DNA from: Leucobacter sp. 7(1)
GTDB lineage: Bacteria; Actinomycetota; Actinomycetes; Actinomycetales; Microbacteriaceae
DNA: 64,000 nt
NCBI RefSeq assembly: GCF_900163635.1
Contig: NZ_FUID01000002.1
Span: 62,001-126,000 of the forward strand
Reading direction: 5' to 3'
The notes beneath the pieces are model-generated. The model ran no database searches, had not been told where the DNA came from, and saw only the letters and a list, made by a program, of their open reading frames with translations. Made by a program: the position numbers and the translations under genes. Of this stretch, positions 23,884 to 33,445 are shown piece after piece (the first letter of the stretch is position 1; every line of letters begins with the position of its first letter).

Positions 23884-26062
23884 CCCGCTTCGCGAGCTTC
23901 GACGGCCACCAGATTGCTCGGCCAATGTCATACGTGAGCGCAGGCACCAGCAGCGAGCGCACGATGAAGGTGTCAAGCAGTACGCCGAACGCGACGATAA
24001 ACGCGATCTGCACGAGGAACAGGATCGGGATGACCGACAGCGCCGCGAACGTCGCCGCGAGCACGAGTCCCGCCGAGGTGATCACGCCGCCCGTAATCGA
24101 GAGGCCGCGCAGGATCCCCTCGCGAGTGCCGTGGCTGAGGCTCTCCTCGCGCACGCGGGTCATCAGGAAGATGTTGTAGTCAATCCCGAGGGCAACGAGG
24201 AACACGAAGCTGTAGAGCGGGACTGCCGGATCGACGCCGGGGAACTCAAACACGTGCGTGAACAGCCACCCGGCGACACCCAGGGCGGTCCCGAAGGACA
24301 GCACCGTTGTTGCGACGAGCAGCAGCGGTGCGAGGATCGAGCGTAGCAGCAGCATCAGGATCAGCGTGATCACGAGGAGCACGATGGGGATGATGAGCGT
24401 GCGGTCGTGAATCGACGCATCGTTCGTGTCGATCGCAGTCGCGGTAACACCGCCCACAAGTGCGCTCGGTGCTGCTTCAGCGAGGTCCGCTCGGAGCTCG
24501 CGCACAGTGTCCGCCGCAGCATCGGAGTCCGCAGCCGAGGTGAGGGTGCCCTGCAACAGCACGTCACCGTCGGAGACAGTGGGGCTGAAGGACGCGGCAC
24601 CGGGCATGGCCGCCTGACCGGGCGGACCGAAGGAACCGGTGCCCACTCCGTCTGCGGTGACCGGCAAGGTCCCGGCGGGCGCGTCCGTCGCCGCGACGGT
24701 CACGCCGTCGATCGCGTCGTTCGCGAGGAGCACGTCGGCTGCGTCTTGGAGCTGCCCCTCGGACACGATCACGGTGACCGGGCTTCCCGACCCGCCGGGG
24801 AAGTACTCCCCGAGTGCCTGCTGGCCATCGCGAGCCTCAGAGGCGCCCAGTACGAGGTCCGACTGCGGCACACCTGTGGCGTCCAGCTGGCTGGCCCCGA
24901 CAACTCCGACGGCGAGCACGAGCGCGGTGACAATCCAGATGGGGCGGTGGCGGCGCTTGATCCAGCCGGCAAGCTTGGCCCAGACGCCACCGTGCACACC
25001 GTGTTCTGCGGCGACAACCTCGGGCTCGAAGCGCGGGCGCTTTGGCCAAAACGCGGCGCGGCCAAAGGCGAAGAGAATCGCGGGGAGCAGGGTGAGCGCG
25101 GCCAGCATGGCGAACACGATGCCGATCGCCGCAATGGGCCCGAGCGAGCTATTCGATTTCAGGTCCGAGAGCAGCAGGCAGAGGAGACCAGCGATCACGG
25201 TGCCGCCAGACGCAAGAATGGGCTCAAGCGATCCTCTGAGCGCCGAGCGCGTCGCAGCCCCGCGATCCTGTTGCACGCGCAGCTCTTCGCGATAGCGCGA
25301 GACGTAGAGCAACGAGTAGTCCGTGGCGGCGCCGATGACCAGGATAAACAGAATTCCCTGGGTCTGCCCGGAGAGCATGAGCAGCCCCCACTTCGCGAGC
25401 CACCAGTTCGTGAGCAGGGCGGCGGTGAGCGCCATGACGCTCGTTCCCAGGACCGCGACAGGGAGGAGCAGCGACCGGTACACCACCACAAGGATGATGA
25501 ACACGGCAAGCAGGGCAACGCCCAGCAGAATCCCATCGATTCCGGCGAAACCGTTGACAAGGTCCGCCGTAAACCCGGCGGGTCCGGTCACGAAGACTTC
25601 GACGCCATCCGGTGCCGCGGCACGCAGCTCATCCCCCACAGCGGCGACGGTGTCTCGCAACCCTTCCCCGCTGTCGAGCGGCACGAAGGCCTGCGCCGCG
25701 AGTCCATCCTCGGACGGGATGAGCGGCGACAACTCGTCCGAAACGCCGGGCACGGCGTCCGGGAGTTCAGCGACGGCGCGCGTCAGAGACTCGAGCTGAT
25801 CTGGGGTCAGCGCCGTGTCGCTCGTCATCACGACAACAGCGGGGATGTCCTCAGAATCCCGGAACTCACCGGCGCGTTGCTGGACCTGCGTGGCATCTGC
25901 CGATGTGGGGAGGTAGGTCGTTTGGTCGTTCGAGGACACCTCGCTGACCTTGCCGAAATACGGACCACCAATCCCGCTAACCGTGAGCCACCCCAAGATG
26001 AGGATCGCCGGCAGCAGGATGCGCAGCCACCGCCGCCTCGGATTCCCGTGTTGTGCGCTCAT
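23864..26062 (-). CDS. MMPL/RND-family membrane exporter
   Basis: 732-aa membrane protein with the two-repeat MMPL layout: an N-terminal TM helix, an extracytoplasmic loop, a TM bundle with GAATDYSLLYVSRYREEL (about residues 235-255), a second loop, and a second bundle with LGIDYNIFLMTRVREE. ATG 26062 is preferred to 26092 because it follows the candidate operator and promoter. Related proteins export lipids or drugs. Divergent MarR gene and shared palindrome suggest MarR control. Confidence 0.92.
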   Translation of the reverse strand: MSAQHGNPRRRWLRILLPAILILGWLTVSGIGGPYFGKVSEVSSNDQTTYLPTSADATQVQQRAGEFRDSEDIPAVVVMTSDTALTPDQLESLTRAVAELPDAVPGVSDELSPLIPSEDGLAAQAFVPLDSGEGLRDTVAAVGDELRAAAPDGVEVFVTGPAGFTADLVNGFAGIDGILLGVALLAVFIILVVVYRSLLLPVAVLGTSVMALTAALLTNWWLAKWGLLMLSGQTQGILFILVIGAATDYSLLYVSRYREELRVQQDRGAATRSALRGSLEPILASGGTVIAGLLCLLLSDLKSNSSLGPIAAIGIVFAMLAALTLLPAILFAFGRAAFWPKRPRFEPEVVAAEHGVHGGVWAKLAGWIKRRHRPIWIVTALVLAVGVVGASQLDATGVPQSDLVLGASEARDGQQALGEYFPGGSGSPVTVIVSEGQLQDAADVLLANDAIDGVTVAATDAPAGTLPVTADGVGTGSFGPPGQAAMPGAASFSPTVSDGDVLLQGTLTSAADSDAAADTVRELRADLAEAAPSALVGGVTATAIDTNDASIHDRTLIIPIVLLVITLILMLLLRSILAPLLLVATTVLSFGTALGVAGWLFTHVFEFPGVDPAVPLYSFVFLVALGIDYNIFLMTRVREESLSHGTREGILRGLSITGGVITSAGLVLAATFAALSVIPILFLVQIAFIVAFGVLLDTFIVRSLLVPALTYDIGRAIWWPSKLAKRVNAPQR

Positions 26063-26082
26063 CACACCCACCCCTTTATCTA

Positions 26083-26098
26083 GCCTAGGCAAATAATA
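26083..26098. promoter_or_regulatory. MMPL promoter -10 (minus strand) and MarR-operator candidate
   Basis: On the minus strand TATTAT (26093-26098) is a good -10, immediately followed by the perfect palindrome GCCTAGGC (26083-26090) over the likely transcription start. A MarR-type repressor bound there would block MMPL expression. Confidence 0.5.
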
Positions 26099-26124
26099 CC
26101 CTTTGGTTTACATCTCTTGGGGGC

Positions 26125-26130
26125 TAATAT
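26125..26130 (+). promoter_or_regulatory. Leaderless promoter -10 of the MarR gene
   Basis: TAATAT ends 6 nt before the MarR ATG; TTGGTT at 26103-26108, 16 nt upstream, is a plausible -35. The spacing places the transcription start at the A of ATG. Confidence 0.55.
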
Positions 26131-26136
26131 AACACC

Positions 26137-26712
26137 ATGCACACGCCTCCCGCAGACCCATCGGCAACATCGGCCGAGGTCTACGGCGTCGAAAGCAACG
26201 ATCCCGACAGCCGACTCATCGACCGCTCGAAGACCACGCCCGAGGATCTCGCCGAGATTGGCGCGCTCATGGGGGCCCTCGGAGCACTGCGAGACTCGGA
26301 AGAAAAACTCTCCGAGGCTTCCCTCGCCTATATGCAGCTAGGTCGCACCGACATGCGTGCGCTGCACTTCCTCATCGTGACCGCAAACGAGGGGCGCATC
26401 GCGACCCCCGGTGCCATTGCGTCCCAGCTGCGAATCACCACCCCCTCAACAACGAAGCTGCTCGACAGGCTCGAGCGAGGTGGACACATTACCCGCACGA
26501 TTCACCCCACAGACCGGCGTGCCTTCGCCATCGAAATCACCCCGGAAACACGCGAGGCCGCCTACCGCACAGTTGGCGCGCAGCAGGCCAAGCGCTTCAC
26601 CGCGGCGGCCCGCCTGTCGAGCACAGAGCGCGGCATCGTCACCCGCTTCCTGCACGACATGGCCGCCGAGATCGACGTCACCGGTGCCGAGTGGGCCAAC
26701 CCACCCCAGTAA
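26137..26712 (+). CDS. MarR family transcriptional regulator
   Basis: 191-aa winged-helix regulator. The wing/recognition helix region reads ATPGAIASQLRITTPSTTKL, LDRLERGGHITRTIHPTDRR (about residues 87-128). It has a long N-terminal extension with no recognised motif. Divergent from the MMPL exporter and probably its repressor. Confidence 0.92.
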   Translation: MHTPPADPSATSAEVYGVESNDPDSRLIDRSKTTPEDLAEIGALMGALGALRDSEEKLSEASLAYMQLGRTDMRALHFLIVTANEGRIATPGAIASQLRITTPSTTKLLDRLERGGHITRTIHPTDRRAFAIEITPETREAAYRTVGAQQAKRFTAAARLSSTERGIVTRFLHDMAAEIDVTGAEWANPPQ

Positions 26713-26723
26713 ACTCGGGCACT

Positions 26724-27263
26724 ATGGCTATTGGCGCAACGATTCACACGTTCGAGATTCAGGTAGCGGACGTGGACCGCGGCGTCTACGAGGACCTGAC
26801 CCTCCGCGTCGCCCGTCACCCCTCGGAGACGGATCTCTTCATGGTGACCCGGATCCTCGCGTACTGCCTCGAATACGAAGATGGAATCACCTTCAGTGCC
26901 GGGGTCTCGACAACCGACGAACCCGCAGTGCTCGTGCGCGATCTCACCGGGGCGATCACCGCGTGGATCGAGATCGGTGCCCCCGATGCGCAGCGCCTCC
27001 ACTTCGGGAGCAAGCTCGCGGATCGCACCGCCGTGTACACGCACCGCGACCCGGAGAAACTCTTTGCCTCGTGGGAGGGCAAAACGATCCACGCCGCCGA
27101 TCAGATCGTGGTCCGCGCGTTCGAACCACGCTTCATCGAGGCACTCGCCGCCGCGGTGGATCGCCGGAACACGATGACGGTCTCCCTCACCGAGGGCCAG
27201 CTCTACGTCGATCTGAACGGGCAGAACTTGAGCAGTGCGGTGCTCGCCCGCCCGATCGCGTAG
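26724..27263 (+). CDS. YaeQ family protein
   Basis: 179-aa soluble protein with the YaeQ layout: MAIGATIHTFEIQVADVDRG at the start, LRVARHPSETDLFMVTRIL, DEPAVLVRDLTGAITAWIEI, and MTVSLTEGQLYVDL near the end. YaeQ proteins have a PD-(D/E)xK-like fold; their biochemical role is not settled. ATG 26724 is chosen since homologous sequence begins there; it lies 12 bp after the MarR stop and may be co-transcribed. Confidence 0.93.
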   Translation: MAIGATIHTFEIQVADVDRGVYEDLTLRVARHPSETDLFMVTRILAYCLEYEDGITFSAGVSTTDEPAVLVRDLTGAITAWIEIGAPDAQRLHFGSKLADRTAVYTHRDPEKLFASWEGKTIHAADQIVVRAFEPRFIEALAAAVDRRNTMTVSLTEGQLYVDLNGQNLSSAVLARPIA

Positions 27264-27273
27264 CGCCGGCAGC

Positions 27274-27381
27274 GGCACGAGCACCGGCACTGACACCGGC
27301 ACTGACACTGGCACTGGCACTGGCACTGGCACTGGCACTGGCACTGGCACAAGCACAAGCACTGGCACGAGCACGAGCACG
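27274..27381 (+). repeat. Hexamer tandem repeat, (GGCACT)-based, 18 units
   Basis: Eighteen contiguous hexamers, mainly GGCACT with GACACY, AGCACA and AGCACG variants, between yaeQ and the next gene. The same hexamer family occurs at 20479-20520. Confidence 0.95.
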
Positions 27382-27425
27382 ACGCAGGACACCCACAATT
27401 CACCCGCGTATGCCAGAGTCGCGGC

Positions 27426-28118
27426 GTGACCACGCAACCCCCGTCATCGCACACGCCAGCCACTCCCCTCGCCACCGTTCTCGCGCTCGTCCACGACGAC
27501 GCCGCCGCACAGCGTTTCGATCAGTGGGGGCTGTCCACACTAATCGACGAGCACACCGGGGTCGCTTCGATCGGACGTGACGTCTTTGACGCCCTGCACA
27601 CGGCCGCCGGCATCGAGGCGGTGTTCCCCATTGGCAACGCGGGACTCATCCACGTCTATGGGTACTGGTTCTCCGACGTCCCGACACCGTTCGGGTTGAA
27701 ACGCGACCGCTGGGCCGACGGAGAGCTCGCCGCCGCGTTCGGGCTCCCGCGCCACGCGTTCCATCTCACAAAACAGGGCGCCACAACCCCGCTCCAGCGC
27801 GTAGCCGCCGCCATGCGGCGAGCGCTTGACGATCCGCCGCATGGCACTCGCGTCGCGGACGTCGACATCCCGACGATAGGCAGCGCGGGATCCGGCACAC
27901 CGCCCGAGGTGTCACTTCGCCGCAGCCGGGTGGTCCTGCAGCGTCCCCACTCCCGGCTCCCGTGGGCGCTCAGCTACGCAATCGCGGCACCGGATGCCCC
28001 CGCAACTGCACCGCTCCAGCTTCTCACCGCGTTTCCCGTGCACGGTGACCCGGCACCGCTCCTCGCGGACTTTCTCGCTCGCCCGGCACCGCGTTGGAAT
28101 GCCGTCAGCAACTCGTAA
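27426..28118 (+). CDS. Hypothetical protein, 230 aa
   Basis: Not recognised. Starts GTG 27426. The protein has no signal peptide or membrane segment. Most ordered part is residues about 15-140 (AVFPIGNAGLIHVYGYWFSD, FGLKRDRWADGELAAAFGLP), followed by a Pro/Ala-rich C-terminus ending LADFLARPAPRW. Strong third-position GC bias and the conserved-looking central block support a real gene. It is flanked by the repeat tract upstream and the HAD/phosphonate operon downstream, with 83 bp before the latter. Reading VYGYWFSDVPTPFGLKRDRW as substrate-pocket-like would be speculation. Confidence 0.7.
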   Translation: MTTQPPSSHTPATPLATVLALVHDDAAAQRFDQWGLSTLIDEHTGVASIGRDVFDALHTAAGIEAVFPIGNAGLIHVYGYWFSDVPTPFGLKRDRWADGELAAAFGLPRHAFHLTKQGATTPLQRVAAAMRRALDDPPHGTRVADVDIPTIGSAGSGTPPEVSLRRSRVVLQRPHSRLPWALSYAIAAPDAPATAPLQLLTAFPVHGDPAPLLADFLARPAPRWNAVSNS

Positions 28119-28201
28119 GCCGCCGTTCACCGTCCCATAGTCATCCCGTCCATCAGCGCTCCTAGTTTTGGATTGTTCGTCCACAACCTCAAGGAGCGCA
28201 C

Positions 28202-28903
28202 ATGGCACCGAGTATCGTCTTCGACTTCGACGGCACCCTCGCCCTCGGCCACGGCCCAGTGCTCGCCTACGCGCACGCCGTCGCCGAGGCCGCAGGAACC
28301 GGCTTCATCGATCGTGTGGCGCGGGCCCTGGTGCACTACGACACGGGCGACAGCGGCTACCGCGACGGCTACCACGTCGTGGGCGCGCTCGCCGCAGCGG
28401 ACGGTGTGACGCCCGCCGCGCTCCAAGCCGCGTACGCGCGGAGCCGTGAAGCCCTCGGCACCGCACAGGCGCCCGTCGCGACGATCCCGCGCCTGCCTGA
28501 GTTCCTCGCCACCCTCGGCCGTTCTGCCCGCCTTGTGCTCGCGACAAACGCGCCCGCAGCCGGGATCGAGCAGGTACTCGAGTCCTGGGGCGTGAGCGGT
28601 CGCTTTGACGAGGTGCACGTCTCCGTCGGGAAGCCGGACGGACTGCATCACCTGATCACGGTGCTGCGCGAGGCTGGGCCCGTCCTGGCGATCGGCGACA
28701 TCGCCGAATTCGACTTGGCTCCCGCCTGGGCCCTGGGCGCGGACACCGCGCTCGTGGGTGCTACCGCGGCGAGCTCCCCTGCTCCGGTGACGCTGCGCGG
28801 GCCCTCGCTCGACGCGCTGCGCACCGAGATTGAAACCTGGGCCGCGACCGCGGCATCCAGCACCCCCGAGCCGACCGGCTCGGGAACCGGTATCGAAAGG
28901 TAA
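28202..28903 (+). CDS. HAD-family hydrolase
   Basis: 233-aa phosphatase-like protein. Motif I is FDFDGTLAL (residues about 6-14; nucleophile Asp), motif II LATNAPAAG, motif III Lys in VGKPDG, motif IV GDIAEFDLAPA. An AAGGAG site lies 7 nt upstream. It stands 7 bp ahead of the phosphonate-type ABC operon, so it may dephosphorylate the imported organophosphorus compound or a product; this is inference. Confidence 0.9.
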   Translation: MAPSIVFDFDGTLALGHGPVLAYAHAVAEAAGTGFIDRVARALVHYDTGDSGYRDGYHVVGALAAADGVTPAALQAAYARSREALGTAQAPVATIPRLPEFLATLGRSARLVLATNAPAAGIEQVLESWGVSGRFDEVHVSVGKPDGLHHLITVLREAGPVLAIGDIAEFDLAPAWALGADTALVGATAASSPAPVTLRGPSLDALRTEIETWAATAASSTPEPTGSGTGIER

Positions 28904-28910
28904 TCCCCAC

Positions 28911-29924
28911 ATGCGTACTTCCGTTCTCGCAGTAGGCGCGCTCGCGACCCTCGCGCTCGGTCTTGTCGGGTGCAGCGCCGGCACTCCGGGCGACGCTCCC
29001 GCGGAGGAGTCCTCAGCGTGGCCCGAATCGATCACCCTCTCGCTGGTGCCCTCGGTCGAAGGCGAAGACCTGGCCGAGGCGCTCGATCCGCTCACGACAT
29101 ACCTGTCCGAACAGCTCGGTATCGAGGTTGAGGGCGTCGTCGCCAATGACTACGCCGCCACCGTGGAGGCGCTCGGCGCCGACCAGGCACAGGTCATTAT
29201 TTCGGACGCCGGGTCGTTGTATCAGGCGATGGAGCAGTACGATGCGGAGCTCGTGCTGCGTGACGTGCGCTTCGGAGCAACCTCCTACGCCGCCGTCGGA
29301 TACACGAACAACCCGGACAAGTACTGTGCCGATACTCCGGTGATGGCGAAGTACGCGGCGAGCGACATCGAGCTCTCCTACTGCAACGGGACCGAGCAGG
29401 CCGGCGTCGATGCGAGTGGTGCGGGCCCGGCTGGGCTCGAATCCCTAAAGAAGATCGACGCGGGCACGAAGGTTGCATTGCAGGCCGCGACATCGCCGGC
29501 GGGCTATCAGTACCCGATTGTCGCCATGCGGGACGCCCGGATCAACACCGACACCGGCATCACCCAGGTTCCTGTCGAGGGGAACAACAACGCGGTACTC
29601 GCGGTCGCAAATGGCGACGCCGAGGTGAGCTTTGGCTACTGGGATGCACGCACCACTGTCACCGCCGAGGCCCCCGATATTGCGGAGAAGGTCGTCGCGT
29701 TCGCCTATACCGAGATGATCCCGAACGGCGGCGTTGCGGTTGCCCCGACGCTGCCCGCCGATCTTGTTGCGGAGCTCACCGAGCTGATGGCGGGGTACGC
29801 CGACTCCTCCGAGGAGGCCAAGACCGTGATGTTCGATCTCGTCGGGCTCTCGGGCTGGACGGACAAGACCGCCTCCGAGGAGATCGCGCGCTACGGCGAG
29901 ATCCTCAGCGAGTTCGCGAAGTAG
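28911..29924 (+). CDS. phnD: Phosphate/phosphonate-type ABC substrate-binding lipoprotein (PhnD-like)
   Basis: 337-aa receptor. ATG 28911 gives a lipoprotein signal with lipobox LVGC (Cys about residue 22); reading frame extends upstream but lacks one. PhnD-family regions include [32 protein letters not shown] and [20 protein letters not shown]. The ligand could be phosphonate, phosphite or phosphate. Confidence 0.92.
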   Translation: MRTSVLAVGALATLALGLVGCSAGTPGDAPAEESSAWPESITLSLVPSVEGEDLAEALDPLTTYLSEQLGIEVEGVVANDYAATVEALGADQAQVIISDAGSLYQAMEQYDAELVLRDVRFGATSYAAVGYTNNPDKYCADTPVMAKYAASDIELSYCNGTEQAGVDASGAGPAGLESLKKIDAGTKVALQAATSPAGYQYPIVAMRDARINTDTGITQVPVEGNNNAVLAVANGDAEVSFGYWDARTTVTAEAPDIAEKVVAFAYTEMIPNGGVAVAPTLPADLVAELTELMAGYADSSEEAKTVMFDLVGLSGWTDKTASEEIARYGEILSEFAK

Positions 29925-29935
29925 TCGCCCCCACA

Positions 29936-30772
29936 ATGTCCCATCCCACCGATCTGCGCCACGTGGCGAGCGAGCGAGCCGCCTCGGCCGCCGCCTCGTG
30001 GCGCATCGCCCTTGACCGGGTCTCCGTCACCTACCCGAACGGCACTCGCGCCTTGGACAACGTTTCCCTCCGGATCGAGCCCGGCGAGATTGTGTCCGTT
30101 GTCGGCTTGTCCGGCTCTGGCAAGTCCACCCTGATCCGCACAATCAACGGCCTCGTCCCGACAACCGCTGGTACGGTCACCGTCGGCCCGCATCACGTCT
30201 CAGAACTCCGGGGTCGCGCGCTCCGCGAAGCTCGGGGGCATATCGGCATGATCTTCCAGGCGTTTAACCTTGCCGAGCGCGCCAGCGTATACCGGAACAC
30301 CCTCGTCGGCCGCTTCGCGCATTCGCCGTCAATTCGCACGCTCCTCGGGCTTCCGAGCCAGCAGGACCGCGAGATCGCCCTCACCGCACTCGAATCCGTC
30401 GGCATTCTCGATAAGGTGTGGACCCGCGCCGGATCGCTTTCCGGCGGCCAGAAGCAGCGCGTCGCGATCGCCCGCGCCCTGACCCAACAGCCCGGAGTGA
30501 TGCTCGCCGACGAACCGGTTGCCAGCCTCGACCCGCCCACCGCTCATGCGGTGATGCGCGATCTGCAGCGTATCAACGAGGAGCGCGGTCTCACCGTGCT
30601 GATTAACATTCACCTGATGGATCTCGCGCGGCAGTACACGACGCGCATGATCGGGCTTCGTGACGGCCAGCTTGTCTATGACGGACCGGCAAGCGGCGCG
30701 AGCGACGCTGATTTCGAGCAGATCTACGGGCGCCCCATCCAGCCACGTGACCGACTGGGGACGAGCACCTGA
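29936..30772 (+). CDS. phnC: Phosphonate-type ABC transporter ATP-binding protein
   Basis: 278-aa ATPase. Walker [11 protein letters not shown], signature [15 protein letters not shown], Walker [17 protein letters not shown], then [11 protein letters not shown]. The last two are typical of PhnC. A 35-residue N-terminal extension is Ser/Ala-rich. It overlaps the permease gene by 1 bp (TGATG). Confidence 0.94.
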   Translation: MSHPTDLRHVASERAASAAASWRIALDRVSVTYPNGTRALDNVSLRIEPGEIVSVVGLSGSGKSTLIRTINGLVPTTAGTVTVGPHHVSELRGRALREARGHIGMIFQAFNLAERASVYRNTLVGRFAHSPSIRTLLGLPSQQDREIALTALESVGILDKVWTRAGSLSGGQKQRVAIARALTQQPGVMLADEPVASLDPPTAHAVMRDLQRINEERGLTVLINIHLMDLARQYTTRMIGLRDGQLVYDGPASGASDADFEQIYGRPIQPRDRLGTST

Positions 30773-31608
30773 TGCACGATCCTGCAGTGATGCCAGCCCG
30801 CCGCCAGGGCCCTCGCGAGTTTTCGCTCCCACCCAGACCAACGCACAGGCTCCGCATCACCCTCATTGTGTCGGCCGTGGCAGTCTTCACCGCGGCAACG
30901 TGTCTGCCCGCGATCGGCGGCATCGAGCTGGATCTCGGCGCAATCGCCCGGAACTGGCGGAACGGTGCCGAGAAACTCATGCAGCTCCTCCAACCGAACC
31001 TCGCGTTCCTGCCGCGCACCTGGGGACCGATGTTGGAAACGTTGCAGATGGCACTCGTTGGCGCGGTAATTTCCGCCGCGATCTCCGTGCCCGTCACGCT
31101 GTGGGCCGCCGCTCCGACGAACCCGAACCCGTGGACGCGCGGGGCCGTGCGCACCGTCGTCAACATGATCCGCGCGGTGCCGGATCTCGTGTACGCAACC
31201 GTTCTTGTCGCGATGCTCGGTGTCGGGGCGCTGCCCGGCGTGACGACGCTCATTCTGTTCAACATTGGCATCGTTGCGAAGCTCGTCTCCGAGGCCATTG
31301 ATGCCTCCGATCACCGCTACATGGAGGCGGGCCGGGCCGCGGGCGGCACGCAGTTCCAGATCAACCGCGCCACCGCGCTCCCCCAGGTCTGGCCACTGTT
31401 CGCCAACCAGTGGCTGTACACGCTTGAGCTCAACGTGCGGATCTCCGCGATCCTCGGCATCGTTGGCGCGGGCGGAATCGGCCGCCTCCTTGACGAGCGG
31501 CGCGGATTCTATGCCTACTCCGACGTGTCCGTCATCATCCTCGAAATCCTCGTCGTGGTCATTGCCATTGAGGTGCTCTCCAACGTGCTCCGCCGGAGGC
31601 TCGTATGA
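30772..31608 (+). CDS. phnE: Phosphonate-type ABC transporter permease (first)
   Basis: 278-aa membrane subunit of the PhnE family, with MLETLQMALVGAVISAAISV, AVPDLVYATVLVAML, and the coupling loop GRAAGGTQFQINRATALPQV. Overlaps the second permease by 4 bp. Two PhnE-type subunits imply a heterodimeric channel. Confidence 0.93.
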   Translation: MHDPAVMPARRQGPREFSLPPRPTHRLRITLIVSAVAVFTAATCLPAIGGIELDLGAIARNWRNGAEKLMQLLQPNLAFLPRTWGPMLETLQMALVGAVISAAISVPVTLWAAAPTNPNPWTRGAVRTVVNMIRAVPDLVYATVLVAMLGVGALPGVTTLILFNIGIVAKLVSEAIDASDHRYMEAGRAAGGTQFQINRATALPQVWPLFANQWLYTLELNVRISAILGIVGAGGIGRLLDERRGFYAYSDVSVIILEILVVVIAIEVLSNVLRRRLV

Positions 31609-32438
31609 CACTGCTCGACGCTCGCCCCGCCCGCTCCCAACACGCCGCTACGCCGGTGCCACCGCGCCGACCGTCGCGCCTCGGGGCCACGGTCTGGGCA
31701 GTGCTCGCGGCGCTCCTGGTACTCGCGGCCGCCAGCGGGCTGCAGATCACCTGGGCAGACCTCCCGAGCCTGCCCGGCCGCATCGCACAGTATCTCTGGC
31801 TCATGTTCGAATCCCCGAACTGGGAGAAACTTCCGCGCGCGCTCTTCGAGACGTGGCGGTCAATCTCGATGGCCTGGATCGGCGCACTCCTGTGCGTTGT
31901 GGTGTCGATCCCGCTCGGCATGCTCGCCGCGAACGGCGTAGGCCCACTCTGGTTGCGCGGGATCCTGCGTGGCCTGTTTGCCGTCATCCGGGCGGTGCCG
32001 GAGGTCATCATCGCCCTTGTCCTCCTCACCGTCACGGGGCTCACGCCGCTGACCGGAGCGCTCGCCCTGGGCATCGCCGGGATTGGCACACAGGGGAAGT
32101 GGGTCTACGAGACCGTGGAGTCCGCACAGGATGGGGCGTCGGAGGCCGTACGCGCCGCGGGAGGGTCCACGGCGGAAGTGACCCGCTGGGCGATCTGGCC
32201 AGCGATTGCGCCAGCCCTGTGCTCGTTTGCGCTCTATCGTTTCGAGATCAACATTCGGACCTCGGCCGTGCTCGGACTCGTCGGCGCGGGAGGGATCGGC
32301 AGCATGCTCTCGAACTACACAAACTACCGCGAGTGGGACACAGTCGGCATGCTGCTCATCGTCGTGATCCTCGCCACAATGCTCATCGATACCGTGTCCG
32401 GGGCGATCCGTCGCCGCCTGATGCGCGGAGGATTCTAA
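31605..32438 (+). CDS. phnE: Phosphonate-type ABC transporter permease (second)
   Basis: 277-aa PhnE-family subunit. Residues about 90-270 hold six hydrophobic segments with RAVPEVIIALVLLTV and RAAGGSTAEVTRWAIWPAI. Stop codon is immediately followed by the regulator ATG. Confidence 0.93.
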   Translation: MTLLDARPARSQHAATPVPPRRPSRLGATVWAVLAALLVLAAASGLQITWADLPSLPGRIAQYLWLMFESPNWEKLPRALFETWRSISMAWIGALLCVVVSIPLGMLAANGVGPLWLRGILRGLFAVIRAVPEVIIALVLLTVTGLTPLTGALALGIAGIGTQGKWVYETVESAQDGASEAVRAAGGSTAEVTRWAIWPAIAPALCSFALYRFEINIRTSAVLGLVGAGGIGSMLSNYTNYREWDTVGMLLIVVILATMLIDTVSGAIRRRLMRGGF

Positions 32439-33365
32439 ATGTCTGCGCCGCCCCCCGAACCCTTAGCCGCACGCCCCGGCAGCGCCCGCTGGACCGGATC
32501 ACCCGAGGCACCGCCGAGCGTGCGAATCGCCGCGCTCGCGCCCGCGCTCCAACGCACTGAGCGCCGCGCGGTTGAGGCGATCGCCCGGGATCGTGCACAC
32601 GCTGTCGAACTGACTGCGCAGGGCCTCGCTGACTGGGTCGGTGTGGGCCGGACCACCGTGATTCGCACCGCACAGACACTCGGGTACGAGGGCTATCCGC
32701 AGTTGCGCGTGGCGCTTGTCCAAGAACTCGCGCGCGAAAGCGCGGCCGCCGCACCGCTCACGAGGAACGATCCCGGCGGGGACCAGAGCGCCCTCGGAAC
32801 GCTTCGTGCCCGGATCGCGCACGTCGGGGCCAGGCTCGGTGACACTGTCGCCGCGCTCACCCCGGAGACACTCGACGCGTTTCTCGACGCGCTCGACACT
32901 GCAGATCGGCTCCTCATCGTCGCGAACGGTTTGTCCGGGCCGCTGGGGCTCGCCCTCGCAATGCGCCTCACCGCAGCTGGTCGTTCGGTGGAACACTTCA
33001 CCGATCCCTTCGCCCAGCAGATCGCGGCGCGGCAACTCGGCCCCGGCTCTGCCTGCCTGGTGTTCTCCGGATCCGGCGCGAGCAGGCCCACGCTCGATGC
33101 CCTCGCCGCCGCCCAAGACGGGGGTGCGCGCGTGCTCGCGATCACCTCTTTTGCCCGTTCCGCGGTTGTCGAACAGGCAGAGGTGGCACTCGTAGTGCCC
33201 CCGGTGAGCGACGGTTTCAGCGACGAGCTTGTCCACACCTCCCGCGCCGCCCTGATGCTCTTCACCGAAGAACTTGTCGAGCTCTTTGTGGAGCGGCGCG
33301 GTACGCGCGGACAGGCGGCACGGACCGCCGCACTGTCTGTGCTCGCCCGCGCAATCGAGGGGTAG
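32439..33365 (+). CDS. RpiR/MurR family regulator (HTH + SIS)
   Basis: 308-aa regulator. An N-terminal HTH (about residues 30-100) contains LTAQGLADWVGVGRTTVIRT, and a SIS domain (about 135-290) includes LIVANGLSGPLGLALAM and SACLVFSGSGASRPTLDAL. SIS domains bind phosphorylated sugars or related ligands. It is co-directional and adjacent to the phosphonate-type operon, so it is probably its regulator. Confidence 0.92.
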   Translation: MSAPPPEPLAARPGSARWTGSPEAPPSVRIAALAPALQRTERRAVEAIARDRAHAVELTAQGLADWVGVGRTTVIRTAQTLGYEGYPQLRVALVQELARESAAAAPLTRNDPGGDQSALGTLRARIAHVGARLGDTVAALTPETLDAFLDALDTADRLLIVANGLSGPLGLALAMRLTAAGRSVEHFTDPFAQQIAARQLGPGSACLVFSGSGASRPTLDALAAAQDGGARVLAITSFARSAVVEQAEVALVVPPVSDGFSDELVHTSRAALMLFTEELVELFVERRGTRGQAARTAALSVLARAIEG

Positions 33366-33445
33366 CACAGGTCCGCGAGCAGAACCCACCCGGTGGTGTG
33401 CGCGTGAGCTTGCCGAATCACGCGATAACGCTATTGAATAGCGGG

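Noticed and set aside
24407-26083. 558-aa plus-strand frame opposite the MMPL gene
   Set aside because: Antisense artefact of high GC; His/Arg-rich and without motifs, while the minus strand encodes an intact MMPL protein.
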